Shown here: positions 18,408-28,536 of the stretch, in pieces
Numbering within the stretch: the first letter of the stretch is position 1
How the letters are laid out: the number at the start of each line of letters is the position of its first letter
Source: Promethearchaeota archaeon
GTDB taxonomy: Archaea > Asgardarchaeota > Lokiarchaeia > Sigyniarchaeales > SOKP01
Assembly: GCA_016839705.1 (NCBI GenBank)
Contig: JAEOTR010000025.1
Span: forward strand, 18,416 to 82,415
Reading direction: 5' to 3'
DNA length: 64,000 nucleotides
Translations under genes and position numbers: made by a program
Notes under the pieces: model-generated
Seen by the model: the letters and a program-made list of their open reading frames with translations, nothing else
Database searches by the model: none
Told to the model about the DNA's origin: nothing

Positions 18408-18640
18408 TTTCTTCACTGTTTGATATATAATCTCTATAAATTCAAAGAAAATTCAGAAACTAAAACTATACTTTTATAGAATATAATTAAATGGCGAGAA
18501 CTCTATGTTTAAAGAAAGCAAAAATCTCTTAAATTATGTGAATTATAAGTTCTCTACTTTTACTCATATCTTAAATCCTTTTAGAAATGTTCAATAATTA
18601 TGCTATATCATTAATTCATATTATTTAATAAAATAGGAGA
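18408..18640. other. Intergenic region ahead of the lysine cluster
   Basis: An AT-rich stretch with no credible reading frame. It should contain the promoter of the aminotransferase gene; several A/T runs such as TTCATATTATTTAATAAA around 18615-18632 could act as the TATA element, but none stands out. AGGAG at 18635-18639 is the Shine-Dalgarno sequence that fixes the downstream ATG at 18647. Confidence 0.4.
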
Positions 18641-18646
18641 TTGGAA

Positions 18647-19894
18647 ATGTCCAAAAAATTAATCCTTAATAAAACTTTCAAATTATACGAAGAAGCACTT
18701 GGATTAATTCCCGGAGCAATACTTGGAATTAGAAGACCATATAACTTCGTTGAAGGTGAATATCCAATATTCTTTGAGACCGCCAAAGGGGGAAAGGTGA
18801 TTGATGTTGATGGAAACGAATATATTGACATGCTGTGCGCCTATGGTCCCATAATAATTGGTCATAGAGAAGAAGAAATTGATAACGCGGTCATTACACA
18901 AATAAGAGAAAAAGGATTTTGTATGTCCTTAACTCAACCAACGCAAAATCAATTAGCTAAAAAATTAAAACAACTAATACCATGTGCTGAGAAGATGGTA
19001 TTTGTTAAGATGGGATCTGATGCTACTACCTCTGCGGTTCGCGTTGCTCGAAGTTATACAAATAGAGTCAAGATTTTACGCTGTGGTTATCACGGATGGC
19101 ATGATTGGTGTGTTGAACAGAAAGGTGGGATACCTGAAAAATTATATGAAGATGTCATCGAATTTGAGTACAATAATTTAGAGCAAGTTAGGCATCTGAT
19201 GAATGAACATGGTAAAGACGTGGCCGCGATTATTCTTACTCCGATTAACCACCCAGGAGGACACGAAGTAGAAATGCCTAAAAATGGATTCTTAGAAGGT
19301 ATTCGTGAAATTACGGATAATTACGGTTCTCTTCTTATATATGATGAGATCCGTACTGGATTTCGTGTTGATATGGGGGGTTTTCAGAAAAAATCAGGAG
19401 TTATCCCTGATTTGGGAGCTTTTGGTAAAGCAATGGCGAATGGATATCCTATTGGGGTGCTTACTGGGAAGAAGGAATTTATGGATGAGTTAGTTGAGAA
19501 TGTATTTCTCAGTTCTACTTTTTTCCCTAATAGTCTAGCACAAGTTGCAGCTCTTAAAACAATAGAAATAATGGAGCGTGAAAATGTATTAGACAATATA
19601 AGCGAGAAAGGAAATAAATTTGCTAATACAGTTAAAAATATGATAGAGGATAGCGGTGTCCCCTGTACCTTCTCTGGAGAACCTTGGATGCCTTATATTA
19701 CGTTTGACCGCGATCCTGATAATCTTTATAAAAAATTACGAGAAGAATTTTACAGGCAATTAATCCGTCGAAATGTTTTTCTTCAACCATTCCATCATGG
19801 TTATATTTGTTTCCGACATACTGATGAAGATTTAGAACATGCCGCAGAAATGATTAATGAATCCCTGAACGAATGCAAGAAATTGATGAAGTGA
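18647..19894 (+). CDS. Class III aminotransferase (glutamate-1-semialdehyde aminomutase-like)
   Basis: About 415 residues from ATG 18647, chosen over the TTG at 18641 because AGGAG ends seven bases before it. It is a fold-type I PLP enzyme. The phosphate-binding MGSDATTSAVRVAR, YHGWHDWC, the Asp of YDEIRTGFR and the Schiff-base lysine in GAFGKAMANGYP are all present. The closest fold relatives are glutamate-1-semialdehyde 2,1-aminomutase and beta-amino-acid aminotransferases. Being the first gene of a Kce/Kdd/Kam cluster, it may transaminate a beta-amino acid or 3-aminobutyryl derivative, which is inference. It is not likely to serve haem synthesis in this context. Confidence 0.8.
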   Translation: MSKKLILNKTFKLYEEALGLIPGAILGIRRPYNFVEGEYPIFFETAKGGKVIDVDGNEYIDMLCAYGPIIIGHREEEIDNAVITQIREKGFCMSLTQPTQNQLAKKLKQLIPCAEKMVFVKMGSDATTSAVRVARSYTNRVKILRCGYHGWHDWCVEQKGGIPEKLYEDVIEFEYNNLEQVRHLMNEHGKDVAAIILTPINHPGGHEVEMPKNGFLEGIREITDNYGSLLIYDEIRTGFRVDMGGFQKKSGVIPDLGAFGKAMANGYPIGVLTGKKEFMDELVENVFLSSTFFPNSLAQVAALKTIEIMERENVLDNISEKGNKFANTVKNMIEDSGVPCTFSGEPWMPYITFDRDPDNLYKKLREEFYRQLIRRNVFLQPFHHGYICFRHTDEDLEHAAEMINESLNECKKLMK

Positions 19895-19902
19895 AAAAGA
19901 CC

Positions 19903-21090
19903 ATGGTTAGACCACTAGAAGGAATTAAAGTTTTAGATTTGTCAAGAGCACTAGCTGGACCTTACTGTACCATGATGTTAGCAGATATGGGCGCGGATGT
20001 AATAAAGTTAGAAATGCCTGGGAGAGGAGATGACTCTAGAGCTTGGGGACCACCTTTTGTTGATGGTGAAAGTGCTTATTTTATGAGTGTTAACCGTAAT
20101 AAGAAATCTATGACCTTGAACTTGAAAAAAGAGAAAGCTATGGAGATAATTCATAAATTAATTAAACAATCTGATGTTTTACTAGAAAATTTTCGTCCAG
20201 GCACAATGGAAAAGTTGAAGTTAAGCTATGAGGAAGTCAAGAAAATAAACCCAAATATTATATTTTGTAGCATTTCTGGCTTTGGACAGGATGGTCCCTA
20301 TCGATTATTACCCGGTATGGATCAAGTATTACAAGGCATGGGAGGATTGATGAGTATCACAGGGGAACCTAATGGGCCCCCCATGAAGGTTGGAGTAGCT
20401 GTTGCTGATATTGCTGGTGGAATGTTCGCTGCATATGGTATTCTAGTGGCTCTATTTAATAGGGAAAAAAAAGATGAAGGACAATCAATAGATCTAAGTT
20501 TATTAGATTGTCAAATTGCTTGGTTAACTTATCGAGCGGGCTCATATTTTGCTTCCGGAGAGATTCCTAAACCGTTAGGCTCCGGTCATCCTGTGATTGT
20601 ACCTTATCAAGCATTTAAAGCGAAAGATGGTTATGTTAATATTGCAGCTGGTAATGACCAGTTATGGCAAAAATTTTGTAAAGCAGCTGGATTGGAAAAT
20701 ATAATGAATAAAAAAAGCTTTGCTACTAATGAAGTACGGGTTGAAAATAGAGAAGAATTAATAGAAATTATAGGAAAAGTGATAAGTACCAAGGATTCTG
20801 AAGAATGGCTCAAAATTTTAACTGATGCGGGTGTTCCTTGTGGACCAATCTTTAATATGGAAAAGATTTTTAGTGATCCTCAAGTACTACATAGGGAAAT
20901 GGTAAAAGAACTTGATCATAAAACAGCAGGAAAGGTAAAGGTAACTGGTATACCAATCAAATTATCGAAAACCCCTGGTGAATTATTAACAGCACCTCCC
21001 GTTTTAGGACAGCATACAATTGAAATCCTCTCGGACTTAGGATATAATGAAGATGCAATTAAGGAATATTATCAAGATAACGTTATTTAA
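19903..21090 (+). CDS. CaiB/BaiF family (class III) CoA transferase
   Basis: About 395 residues from ATG 19903 (VRPLEGIKVLDLSRALAGPY, the usual family beginning). An ATG at 19873 would overlap the previous gene by 22 bases and is less likely. The catalytic Asp is expected in MSVNRNKKS...D context and the family signature ENFRPGTMEKL is clear, as is GFGQDGPY. These enzymes move CoA between carboxylic acids through an aspartyl-CoA anhydride. In this cluster it could load CoA onto acetoacetate or 3-aminobutyrate, or recycle acetyl-CoA for Kce. It is translationally close to the aminotransferase (8-base gap). Confidence 0.85.
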   Translation: MVRPLEGIKVLDLSRALAGPYCTMMLADMGADVIKLEMPGRGDDSRAWGPPFVDGESAYFMSVNRNKKSMTLNLKKEKAMEIIHKLIKQSDVLLENFRPGTMEKLKLSYEEVKKINPNIIFCSISGFGQDGPYRLLPGMDQVLQGMGGLMSITGEPNGPPMKVGVAVADIAGGMFAAYGILVALFNREKKDEGQSIDLSLLDCQIAWLTYRAGSYFASGEIPKPLGSGHPVIVPYQAFKAKDGYVNIAAGNDQLWQKFCKAAGLENIMNKKSFATNEVRVENREELIEIIGKVISTKDSEEWLKILTDAGVPCGPIFNMEKIFSDPQVLHREMVKELDHKTAGKVKVTGIPIKLSKTPGELLTAPPVLGQHTIEILSDLGYNEDAIKEYYQDNVI

Positions 21091-21128
21091 TTTATTCGAG
21101 TTTTAAAAAACCACAAGGATGAAATATT

Positions 21129-21953
21129 ATGGAAAAACTTATTATTACAGCTGCTATTTGCGGAGCAGAAGTTACTAAAGAACATAATAATAATGTACCT
21201 TATACTGTAGATGAAATCGGACGAGAGGCAGAAGCTGCATATAATGCAGGTGCGAGTATAATCCATCTACATGTGAGAGAAGATGATGGAACACCAACTC
21301 AAAATAAGGAGAGATTTAGAAAGTGTATTGAAGAAGTGAAAAAAAGGTGCCCAGATGTTATTATTCAACCCTCTACAGGGGGAGCAATTGGTATGACAAA
21401 TGAGGATAGATTGCAGCCTATTTACTTAGAACCTCCTCCTGAAATGGCAACCTTAGATTGTGGAACCATGAATTTCGGAGGAGATGAAATCTTCGTAAAC
21501 ACTGAAAATACAATTATTTTTTTCGCAGAAGAAATGAACAAGAGAAATATTAAATATGAGCTAGAATGTTTTGATAAGGGAATGATTGATATGGTCTTAC
21601 GATTAAACAAAAAAGGACATATTAAAGAGCCAATGCATTTCAATTTTGTACTTGGGGTGATTGGAGGAATAAGTGCTTCACCCCGAGATTTAAATTTTCT
21701 TATAGGAAGTATACCAGAAGGTTCTACCTATACAGTGTGCGCAGTTGGGAGACATGAATTTCCGATGGTATCATTATCTATTGAAAAAGGAGGTCACGCT
21801 AGAGTAGGCTTTGAAGATAACATATATCTCGCTAAAGAGGTATTAGCAAAATCAAATGGAGAATTAGTAGAAAAAGTTGTGAGGATTGCAAACAAATTCG
21901 GAAGAGTTATTGCTTCTCCAAATGAAGCACGTAAGATCCTAAGTATATTATAA
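21129..21953 (+). CDS. kce: 3-keto-5-aminohexanoate cleavage enzyme (BKACE family)
   Basis: A 274-residue TIM-barrel beta-keto acid cleavage enzyme (formerly DUF849). The zinc ligands HLH are in IIHLHVRED and the substrate-binding part QPSTGG is present. The C-terminal KGGHARVGFEDN carries the catalytic acid region. Kce condenses 3-keto-5-aminohexanoate with acetyl-CoA to give 3-aminobutyryl-CoA and acetoacetate. BKACE members have several substrates, but the adjacent kdd and kam genes make the lysine pathway assignment strong. AAGGATG precedes the start at moderate spacing. Confidence 0.88.
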   Translation: MEKLIITAAICGAEVTKEHNNNVPYTVDEIGREAEAAYNAGASIIHLHVREDDGTPTQNKERFRKCIEEVKKRCPDVIIQPSTGGAIGMTNEDRLQPIYLEPPPEMATLDCGTMNFGGDEIFVNTENTIIFFAEEMNKRNIKYELECFDKGMIDMVLRLNKKGHIKEPMHFNFVLGVIGGISASPRDLNFLIGSIPEGSTYTVCAVGRHEFPMVSLSIEKGGHARVGFEDNIYLAKEVLAKSNGELVEKVVRIANKFGRVIASPNEARKILSIL

Positions 21954-21983
21954 TTAAACTAACCATAAAAATAAAGGGTAGGT

Positions 21984-22691
21984 ATGTATAAAGAATTAGC
22001 TAAATATTATGATTTGATTTATTCTTGGAAGGATTATAAAAAGGAAACTGTTAAGATTAATAAATTAATTAAAAAATATAAGAATTCGGATGGAAATAAA
22101 CTTCTAGATGTAGCATGTGGAACAGGAAAACACCTAAAATATTTTAAAAAAAACTTCTCATGTTCAGGTATTGATTTAAATGAAGAAGTGATAGATATTG
22201 CTAAGACTAATGTAAGGGATGTGTCATTTAACCAGGCAGATATGATAAATTTCAATTTGAATGATACTGTTGATATAATAATCTGTCTATTTAGCTCAAT
22301 CGGATATGTTAAAACCTATGATAACTTAGAAAAAACGATTAGGAACTTCGCAGATCATTTAAAAACTGGTGGAATAGCAATTATAGAACCTTGGTTTACT
22401 AAATCTACATATACGGTAGGCTATCCCGGGATGACAACTTATAATGGAGAAGATATTAAAATTGCGAGATTAAACACAACAAAATTAGAAAATAATCTTT
22501 CAGTTATGGAGATGCATTATTTAATCGTCGAAAGAGATAAAGATGTTAAATATTTTGTTGATAGGCATGAAGTAGGACTTTTTGAAATCGATAAATTTTT
22601 AGAAATCATGAACAATTCTGGATTTAAAGCAGAATTTTTAAAAGATGGATTAATGAAAGATAGAGGTTTGTACATCGGTATAAAATCTTAA
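21984..22691 (+). CDS. SAM-dependent methyltransferase, class I
   Basis: A 235-residue Rossmann methyltransferase. Motif I is LLDVACGTGKHLKYF, then IDLNEEVIDIA, the acidic motif QADMINF and CLFSSIGYV. The size and the GIAIIEPWFT segment resemble small-molecule methyltransferases of the DUF/UbiE-like type. It sits between kce and kdd in the same orientation with short gaps, so it is probably co-transcribed. No methylation step belongs to the known lysine pathway, which makes its substrate unclear. Confidence 0.8.
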   Translation: MYKELAKYYDLIYSWKDYKKETVKINKLIKKYKNSDGNKLLDVACGTGKHLKYFKKNFSCSGIDLNEEVIDIAKTNVRDVSFNQADMINFNLNDTVDIIICLFSSIGYVKTYDNLEKTIRNFADHLKTGGIAIIEPWFTKSTYTVGYPGMTTYNGEDIKIARLNTTKLENNLSVMEMHYLIVERDKDVKYFVDRHEVGLFEIDKFLEIMNNSGFKAEFLKDGLMKDRGLYIGIKS

Positions 22692-22715
22692 AAATTATTA
22701 AAAGTGGAGATTATA

Positions 22716-23759
22716 ATGAAAAAAGGAAATAGATATGGTACACATAGAGTTATTGAGCCTGTAGGAACACTTCCACAACCTGCCATAAAAATATCAAATG
22801 ACATGGAAATATTCGATAATGAAATTTTAATAGATGTGGATTATTTGAATATTGATTCAGCGAGTTTCATGCAGCTCAAAGAAGAGGCGAAAGGAGATAT
22901 CGAAAAGGTAAAAGCAAAAATAATAGAAATTGTAAATAATAGAGGTAAAATGCAAAATCCTGTTACTGGCTCTGGTGGAATGCTTATAGGAAATGTAGAG
23001 AAAGTAGGTGATTCAATAAAAGGAAAGGTCAAGATAAAGGAAGGAGACAAGATTGCTACATTAGTTTCATTATCACTCACACCCCTTCGAATTGATAAAA
23101 TTATTGACATAAAACCTGACATCGATAGGGTCGAAATTGAAGGGAAGGCAATTCTTTTTGAAAGTGGAATATATACTAAACTTCCAGATGATATGGATTC
23201 TACTTTGGCATTAGCTGCGTTAGATGTAGCAGGCGCCCCAGCTCAGGTTAAACATTTAGTGAAAACTGGTGATACTGTGTTGATTTTAGGTGCAACAGGT
23301 AAATCTGGATTAATGTGTTCCTATATTGCTAAAAAACTTGCTGGTGATAAAGGAAAAGTTATTGGTCAAGCAAGGAATGAAACTCGAGCAGAATTTCTTA
23401 GAAACACAGACTTTTGTGACGAAATTATTATTGCTGATGTATTAAAACCTACAGACGTGTTAGAAAAAACACTAGAAAGTAATAACGGAAAAGAAGTAGA
23501 TCTTACCATCAATTGTTTAAGCATACCAAATACAGAGATGTCGAGTATTCTTCCAGTTCGAGATGGGGGAATAGTATATTTTTTCTCGATGGCGACTAGC
23601 TTTACTAAAGCCGCTTTAGGAGCTGAGGGTGTAGGAAAAGACGTAACAATGATTATCGGTAATGGTTATACAAAAAATCACGATCAAATAGCGTTAAATG
23701 TCCTAAGGGAATCTAAGGTTTTAAGAAAAATATTCGAAGAAAAATATACAAAGAAATAA
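22716..23759 (+). CDS. kdd: L-erythro-3,5-diaminohexanoate dehydrogenase
   Basis: About 347 residues from ATG 22716, preferred over GTG 22704 because GGAG (22706-22709) lies six bases before it. The start KKGNRYGTHRVIEPVGTLPQ is characteristic of Kdd. The NAD Rossmann motif LILGATGKSGLMCSYIAKKL is in the middle and GGIVYFFSMATSF near the end. It oxidatively deaminates 3,5-diaminohexanoate to 3-keto-5-aminohexanoate, the substrate of Kce encoded just upstream. Confidence 0.92.
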   Translation: MKKGNRYGTHRVIEPVGTLPQPAIKISNDMEIFDNEILIDVDYLNIDSASFMQLKEEAKGDIEKVKAKIIEIVNNRGKMQNPVTGSGGMLIGNVEKVGDSIKGKVKIKEGDKIATLVSLSLTPLRIDKIIDIKPDIDRVEIEGKAILFESGIYTKLPDDMDSTLALAALDVAGAPAQVKHLVKTGDTVLILGATGKSGLMCSYIAKKLAGDKGKVIGQARNETRAEFLRNTDFCDEIIIADVLKPTDVLEKTLESNNGKEVDLTINCLSIPNTEMSSILPVRDGGIVYFFSMATSFTKAALGAEGVGKDVTMIIGNGYTKNHDQIALNVLRESKVLRKIFEEKYTKK

Positions 23760-23851
23760 TGAACTAATTTAATTCTTCTAATTAAACAATATTTTTAGCT
23801 TTTGAAACATTACTAATTATTAGATTAAAATACACTTGTAGGTTTGTTGTT

Positions 23852-25090
23852 ATGAAAGTTAATAGACGTAAAGATTTATTTTCTCATATAAGCGATGAGG
23901 AATGGAATGATTGGCGTTGGCAAGTTAAAAATAGAATAACCACGTTTGAAGAGTTAAGAAAATATCTTAAATTAACTGAGGAAGAAGATGATCCTCGTTT
24001 ATTGAAAGAATACCGCATGGCAATTACACCCTATTATTTAACTTTAATTGACCCAGATGATCCTTATGATCCTGTCAGAAAACAAGCAATTCCAACCGTT
24101 CATGAATTAGAAAGATACACTGGGGACCTTGAAGATCCTTTAAGCGAGGATGTTGATTCCCCTGTTGAGGGATTAACCCATCGTTATCCAGATAGAGTAT
24201 TGTTTTTAGTTACTGAAGTTTGTTCAATGTATTGTCGACACTGTACTAGAAGAAGATTCGCAGGTCATCATGATATGGCACCACCTCAACCACAAATTGA
24301 TGCTTGCATTGAGTATATCAGAAATACTCCTTCTATCAGAGATGTGCTCTTATCTGGTGGAGATGCATTATTAATCTCTGATAAGAACCTCGAAGATATT
24401 TTACAAAAATTAAAAGAAATACCGCATGTAGAAATAATCCGGATAGGTTCAAGAGCCCCTGTTACAAATCCATTCCGAATAACGCCAGAATTATGTAAAA
24501 TACTTAAAAATTATCAACCTATTTGGTTTAACACACATTTTAATCATGCGAATGAAATTACAGACGATTCAACAAAAGCATGTGAAATGCTAGCTGATGC
24601 GGGGATTCCGATGGGAAATCAATCTGTTCTTTTAAGAGGTGTCAATGATTGTATTCATGTAATGAAAAATTTAGTACAGGGATTAGTAAAAATTCGAGTT
24701 AGACCTTATTATCTTTATCAATGTGATCTTTCTATAGGACTAGGACATTTTAGAACCAGCGTTGCTCAAGGTATTGAAATTATTGAAGGGTTAAGAGGAC
24801 ATACGTCTGGGTTATGTGTACCGACATTTGTAGTTGATGCTCCTGGAGGTGGTGGTAAAATCCCCGTCATGCCAGATTATACAATTTCTCAAGGAAACAC
24901 TCGAGTTGTTTTGCGAAATTTTGAGGGAGTTATAACAACTTATGAGGAACCAAACGATTATATTCCAATTTGCCATTGCGAAGACTGTGAAAAACAAATT
25001 GGGGTTAGTGCTTTATTAAGTGGGCAAAAAATGACAATTGAACCTGAAGATATGGTCAGAAAATTAAGAAGGAAGAAACTGAGTAAATAA
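23852..25090 (+). CDS. kamA: Lysine 2,3-aminomutase
   Basis: A 412-residue radical SAM, PLP-dependent enzyme. The cluster motif is C124-SMY-C128-RH-C131. The PLP lysine is K336 in GGGGKIP, preceded by the substrate-binding Asp329. The structural zinc set is C291 (YQCDLS) with C374, C376 and C379 in CHCEDC. All functional residues of the clostridial enzyme are kept. It converts L-lysine to L-beta-lysine, the entry step of lysine fermentation and also of osmolyte synthesis; the flanking kdd/kamDE genes favour fermentation. Confidence 0.95.
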   Translation: MKVNRRKDLFSHISDEEWNDWRWQVKNRITTFEELRKYLKLTEEEDDPRLLKEYRMAITPYYLTLIDPDDPYDPVRKQAIPTVHELERYTGDLEDPLSEDVDSPVEGLTHRYPDRVLFLVTEVCSMYCRHCTRRRFAGHHDMAPPQPQIDACIEYIRNTPSIRDVLLSGGDALLISDKNLEDILQKLKEIPHVEIIRIGSRAPVTNPFRITPELCKILKNYQPIWFNTHFNHANEITDDSTKACEMLADAGIPMGNQSVLLRGVNDCIHVMKNLVQGLVKIRVRPYYLYQCDLSIGLGHFRTSVAQGIEIIEGLRGHTSGLCVPTFVVDAPGGGGKIPVMPDYTISQGNTRVVLRNFEGVITTYEEPNDYIPICHCEDCEKQIGVSALLSGQKMTIEPEDMVRKLRRKKLSK

Positions 25091-25136
25091 TTTTTTGATA
25101 TCCCGAATTAAATGATTAAGCAAAAATCAAAAGATT

Positions 25137-25757
25137 TTATAGATCAATGACTATGAAGTCATTATCTCCAAGTAATTTTACTTCATTCCTGGTATTTTTA
25201 ATATATTTTTCAAGAAATTTCATGTGAGAGGATTCAGAGTAGTGAGCACAAATTTCGAAATTTACAATGCCTAATCCTGTAAAATCTCTCATTTCATCTT
25301 GAGTCATATATTTTTTACCACCAGGATAATTATCATTAAATAATTTAGCAATTTCTAATGTTGGTGTGAGTACATAAGCACCTGCGCTATAACCTGCCAA
25401 AATGAATCCCTCCTTTTTTGTAAACTCTGTAATAGAAGCATCTAATCTTGATTTGCGCAAGTTAATTAACAATTGAAATGGATCCCCCCCAGATATTATT
25501 AAAATATTAGAATTTTTGAGCTTTTCCTCTTCATTAGGTATATCTATAGCAGAATTATCAACATAATCAAGATTCACATTGAATTCATTTGCAAAACAAT
25601 CCCAATCATCAAAAAACTGTTGTGGAGTATTTGCTATCCCTTGTGAGGGCATAAAAAGTGGGTGTTTATTTTTCATAGATGTTGGGAATATTAAACTCAA
25701 AATTTCCTGAAAGTTTTCATTGTTATAAGGCGTCGAAAATAAAACAATTCTCTTCAT
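25137..25757 (-). CDS. Peptidase S51 family (dipeptidase E-like)
   Basis: A 206-residue protein with ILIISGGDPFQLL and the nucleophile elbow AGYSAGAYVL, the signature of S51 peptidases (aspartyl dipeptidase, cyanophycinase). The residue after the Ser is Ala-Gly, as in the family. It would cleave small acidic or isopeptide-type dipeptides in the cytoplasm and could supply amino acids to the surrounding fermentation genes. It lies on the opposite strand, interrupting the kam cluster between kamA and kamB. Confidence 0.78.
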   Translation of the reverse strand: MKRIVLFSTPYNNENFQEILSLIFPTSMKNKHPLFMPSQGIANTPQQFFDDWDCFANEFNVNLDYVDNSAIDIPNEEEKLKNSNILIISGGDPFQLLINLRKSRLDASITEFTKKEGFILAGYSAGAYVLTPTLEIAKLFNDNYPGGKKYMTQDEMRDFTGLGIVNFEICAHYSESSHMKFLEKYIKNTRNEVKLLGDNDFIVIDL

Positions 25758-25839
25758 TTTCTTGATAATCTCCTTAGTAAATTGCTAAGAAGAATAGTTT
25801 CCTTAAAAGCCTTTGGTAGCTGAATGTATCAAATAATTT

Positions 25840-26940
25840 ATGATTAAGTTAAAATTTAAGGAAATAAGAATTATCATTATTAATTCAATTATTTCTTGCA
25901 TGAAAATGGACTTATTTATAGACTATTTCACTAAAATTGAGACACCAAAAGTAATCTCAATAATAGGTCTTGCAAAAAATGTTTCTAAAACAACGACTCT
26001 GAATTATATTATAAGAAATATCAATGAAAGTTATGTTCTAGGTCTCACTTCAATTGGGAGAGATGGTGAAAAGTATGATGTCATCACGGATTTACCAAAA
26101 CCCCAAATTTACATAAAGTATGGAACTTATGTAGTCACTGCTAGGCAGTGTTTTGAGGAGAGTAAAATAAAGTTCGAAGTTATTAAATCTACTGGGTTTA
26201 ATACACCCCTAGGAGAGATTCTGATCTTAAAGGCACAAGCAAATGGATATATTGAATTAGCAGGGCCTTCCATAAATAACCAATTAAAAAAAATCTGTAC
26301 AGATCTAAAAAACTTAGGTTGCGATCTTATACTATTGGATGGAGCATTTGATAGAAGATCCTATTCAACGCCTTTAATCTCAGATGCTACAATTATCTCG
26401 ACAGGAGCCTCTGTATCAAGAAATATGAAAGAAGTAATAGATTTAACGGTTCATACCATTAAATTACTAAATTTAGAGCAAGAATTGGATAAAAAAATTT
26501 TAAAATCCTCTGAAAAAATAATAGGAAAATTTAAAATAGGTACTATAAGTAAAACTAATTCAATTGAGATTTTAAAGGTCGCAACAGCGTTAGATTCAGC
26601 TCAATATATAATTGATAGTATAGATGAAGATTCAAATTACATTGTAATAAGTGGTGCTATTACAGATAAATTTTTGGAAGACTTAATGAGATCTACTCAA
26701 AAGTATAAGGGTCTCACCTTTTTAGTTAGTGATTCGACAAAATTGTTTTTAAGCGAGAAGATTTTGGAGAAATTCCAAAAGAAGGGAGGAATCATAAAAG
26801 TTTTAAATCCTATAAAAATTATCGCAGTGACAATAAATCCGACATCCCCAAATGGATATGAATTTGATAAAGATGTATTTTTAAAATCATTAGCTGAAGA
26901 ACTTAAGATCCCTGTCTATAACCTTGGAGTTAATGATTAA
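25840..26940 (+). CDS. kamB: KamB-like reactivase subunit of lysine 5,6-aminomutase
   Basis: 366 residues from ATG 25840; a start at the ATG at 25900 would remove 20 hydrophobic residues and fits homologues better. The protein has VISIIGLAKNVSKTTTLNYI, a P-loop in which the usual glycine before Lys is Ser49. GLTSIGRDGEKYD and IELAGPSINNQLKK are shared with KamB, and ILLDGAFDRRS resembles the Walker B/switch. KamB works with the MutS-like ATPase KamC to exchange damaged cobalamin on KamDE. It is 14-26 bases before kamD. No kamC is in the window. Confidence 0.75.
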   Translation: MIKLKFKEIRIIIINSIISCMKMDLFIDYFTKIETPKVISIIGLAKNVSKTTTLNYIIRNINESYVLGLTSIGRDGEKYDVITDLPKPQIYIKYGTYVVTARQCFEESKIKFEVIKSTGFNTPLGEILILKAQANGYIELAGPSINNQLKKICTDLKNLGCDLILLDGAFDRRSYSTPLISDATIISTGASVSRNMKEVIDLTVHTIKLLNLEQELDKKILKSSEKIIGKFKIGTISKTNSIEILKVATALDSAQYIIDSIDEDSNYIVISGAITDKFLEDLMRSTQKYKGLTFLVSDSTKLFLSEKILEKFQKKGGIIKVLNPIKIIAVTINPTSPNGYEFDKDVFLKSLAEELKIPVYNLGVND

Positions 26941-26963
26941 ATAAATAAGATTATGTGAAAATC

Positions 26964-28535
26964 ATGATGGAAAAAGAAAGTAAGTTAAATTTAGATTTTT
27001 CAATTGTAATTAAAGCAAGAGAATCAGCAAAAAATATTGCATTAGATACTCAAAAATTCATAGATCAATACACCACTATTACAGTTGAAAGGACTGTATG
27101 TAGATTATTTGGTATTGACGGTGTAGATGAATTTGACGTTCCCTTGCCAAATGTTGTGGTTGATAGTATAAAAAACGACATAGCAATTGGCGCAGCAATC
27201 CATATTGGAAACGCTATATTGCATATCAACCTTACACCTCAAGAAATTGCTGAAAAAGTTAGTAGGAGCGAATTAGATTTACTTAGTTTACCATTAAAAG
27301 ACATTTCTGAGATTAAAACTAAAATTAATTCCATTGTTCAGGAAAAATTACGTCAAATTTCTCAAAATAAAAGCAAAAGAAATGAATTAATTAATAAGTA
27401 TGGAGAAAAGGATGGTCCCCTTATTTATGTTATTGTCGCAACAGGTAATATTTATGAAGACATTATCCAAGCTCAAGCAGCAGCGCGTCAAGGTGCAGAT
27501 GTAATCGCAGTAATTAGATCTACAGTACAAAGCTTACTTGATTATGTTCCTTATGGTGCTACAACTGAAGGTTTTGGAGGGACTTATGCGACTCAAGAGA
27601 ACTTTCGACTAATGAGAAAAGCATTGGATGAGGTTAGTGAAGAATTAGGACGATATATTAGACTGACCAATTACTGCTCTGGCTTATGTATGCCAGAAAT
27701 TGCTGTAATGGGTGCTTTTGAAAGACTAGATATGATGCTAAATGATGCTTTATACGGAATTTTATTCCGTGACATCAATATGAAGAGAACGATTGTTGAT
27801 CAATATTTTTCGAGAATGATAAATGCTTATGCAGGAATTATCATTAATACCGGTGAGGATAATTATTTAACCACGGCTGATGCATATGAATCGGCGCACA
27901 CTGTTATTGCTTCTGAATTTATTAATGAACAATTTGCCTTACTTGCAGGATTAAGAGAAGAACTTATGGGTCTAGGACACGCCTTTGAAATGAATCCCGA
28001 TTTGGAAAATGGCTTTTTATATGAACTTGCACAAGCTCAAATGGTAAGAGAAATTTTTCCGAACGCACCTCTTAAATACATGCCTCCGACGAAATATATG
28101 ACTGGAAATATCTTTAAGGGGCATATTCAAGACGCTTTATTTAATATAATTACAATCATGACTAACCAACGAATCCATCTCTTGGGCATGTTGACAGAGG
28201 CTATACACACTCCCTTTATAGCTGATAGAGCATTATCAATAGAAAATGCGAAATATATTTTTAATAACCTGAAATCCCTGAGTGAAGAAATTACGTTTAA
28301 GAAAGGCGGTTTAATAGAAAAACGAGCTAACGAAGTTCTTAATAGTGCTTATAATTTGCTAAAGCAAATTGAAAAACAGGGACTATTTACAACTATTGAA
28401 AAAGGCATTTTTGCGAATATTAAGAGATCCCCAGATGGTGGAAAAGGAGTGGAAGGAGTGATTCGAAAAAATAAGGACTATTATAATCCATTTATGGATA
28501 TTATGATTAATGAATTAAGAAAAGGAGGGAGTTAA
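26964..28535 (+). CDS. kamD: Beta-lysine 5,6-aminomutase, alpha subunit
   Basis: About 523 residues from ATG 26964 (an upstream GTG at 26955 is possible). It is a TIM-barrel PLP/cobalamin mutase subunit. Conserved stretches include QAAARQGADVIAVIRST, YGATTEGFGGTYATQ, LTNYCSGLCMPEIA and the late PPTKYMTGNIFKGHIQDALF. With KamE it moves the 6-amino group of beta-lysine to C5, using PLP and adenosylcobalamin. Its stop is followed after one base by kamE, so the subunits are co-translated. Length matches the clostridial subunit. Confidence 0.95.
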   Translation: MMEKESKLNLDFSIVIKARESAKNIALDTQKFIDQYTTITVERTVCRLFGIDGVDEFDVPLPNVVVDSIKNDIAIGAAIHIGNAILHINLTPQEIAEKVSRSELDLLSLPLKDISEIKTKINSIVQEKLRQISQNKSKRNELINKYGEKDGPLIYVIVATGNIYEDIIQAQAAARQGADVIAVIRSTVQSLLDYVPYGATTEGFGGTYATQENFRLMRKALDEVSEELGRYIRLTNYCSGLCMPEIAVMGAFERLDMMLNDALYGILFRDINMKRTIVDQYFSRMINAYAGIIINTGEDNYLTTADAYESAHTVIASEFINEQFALLAGLREELMGLGHAFEMNPDLENGFLYELAQAQMVREIFPNAPLKYMPPTKYMTGNIFKGHIQDALFNIITIMTNQRIHLLGMLTEAIHTPFIADRALSIENAKYIFNNLKSLSEEITFKKGGLIEKRANEVLNSAYNLLKQIEKQGLFTTIEKGIFANIKRSPDGGKGVEGVIRKNKDYYNPFMDIMINELRKGGS

Positions 28536-28536
28536 A

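Noticed and set aside
18647..19894. hemL (glutamate-1-semialdehyde aminomutase for tetrapyrroles)
   Set aside because: The gene leads a lysine-degradation cluster with no tetrapyrrole genes nearby; only fold-level similarity can be claimed.
25123..25138. Short hairpin AAAATC-AAAA-GATTTT between kamA and the S51 peptidase gene as a terminator
   Set aside because: A six-base all-weak stem in AT-rich DNA is not distinguishable from chance, and archaeal terminators usually need only T-runs.
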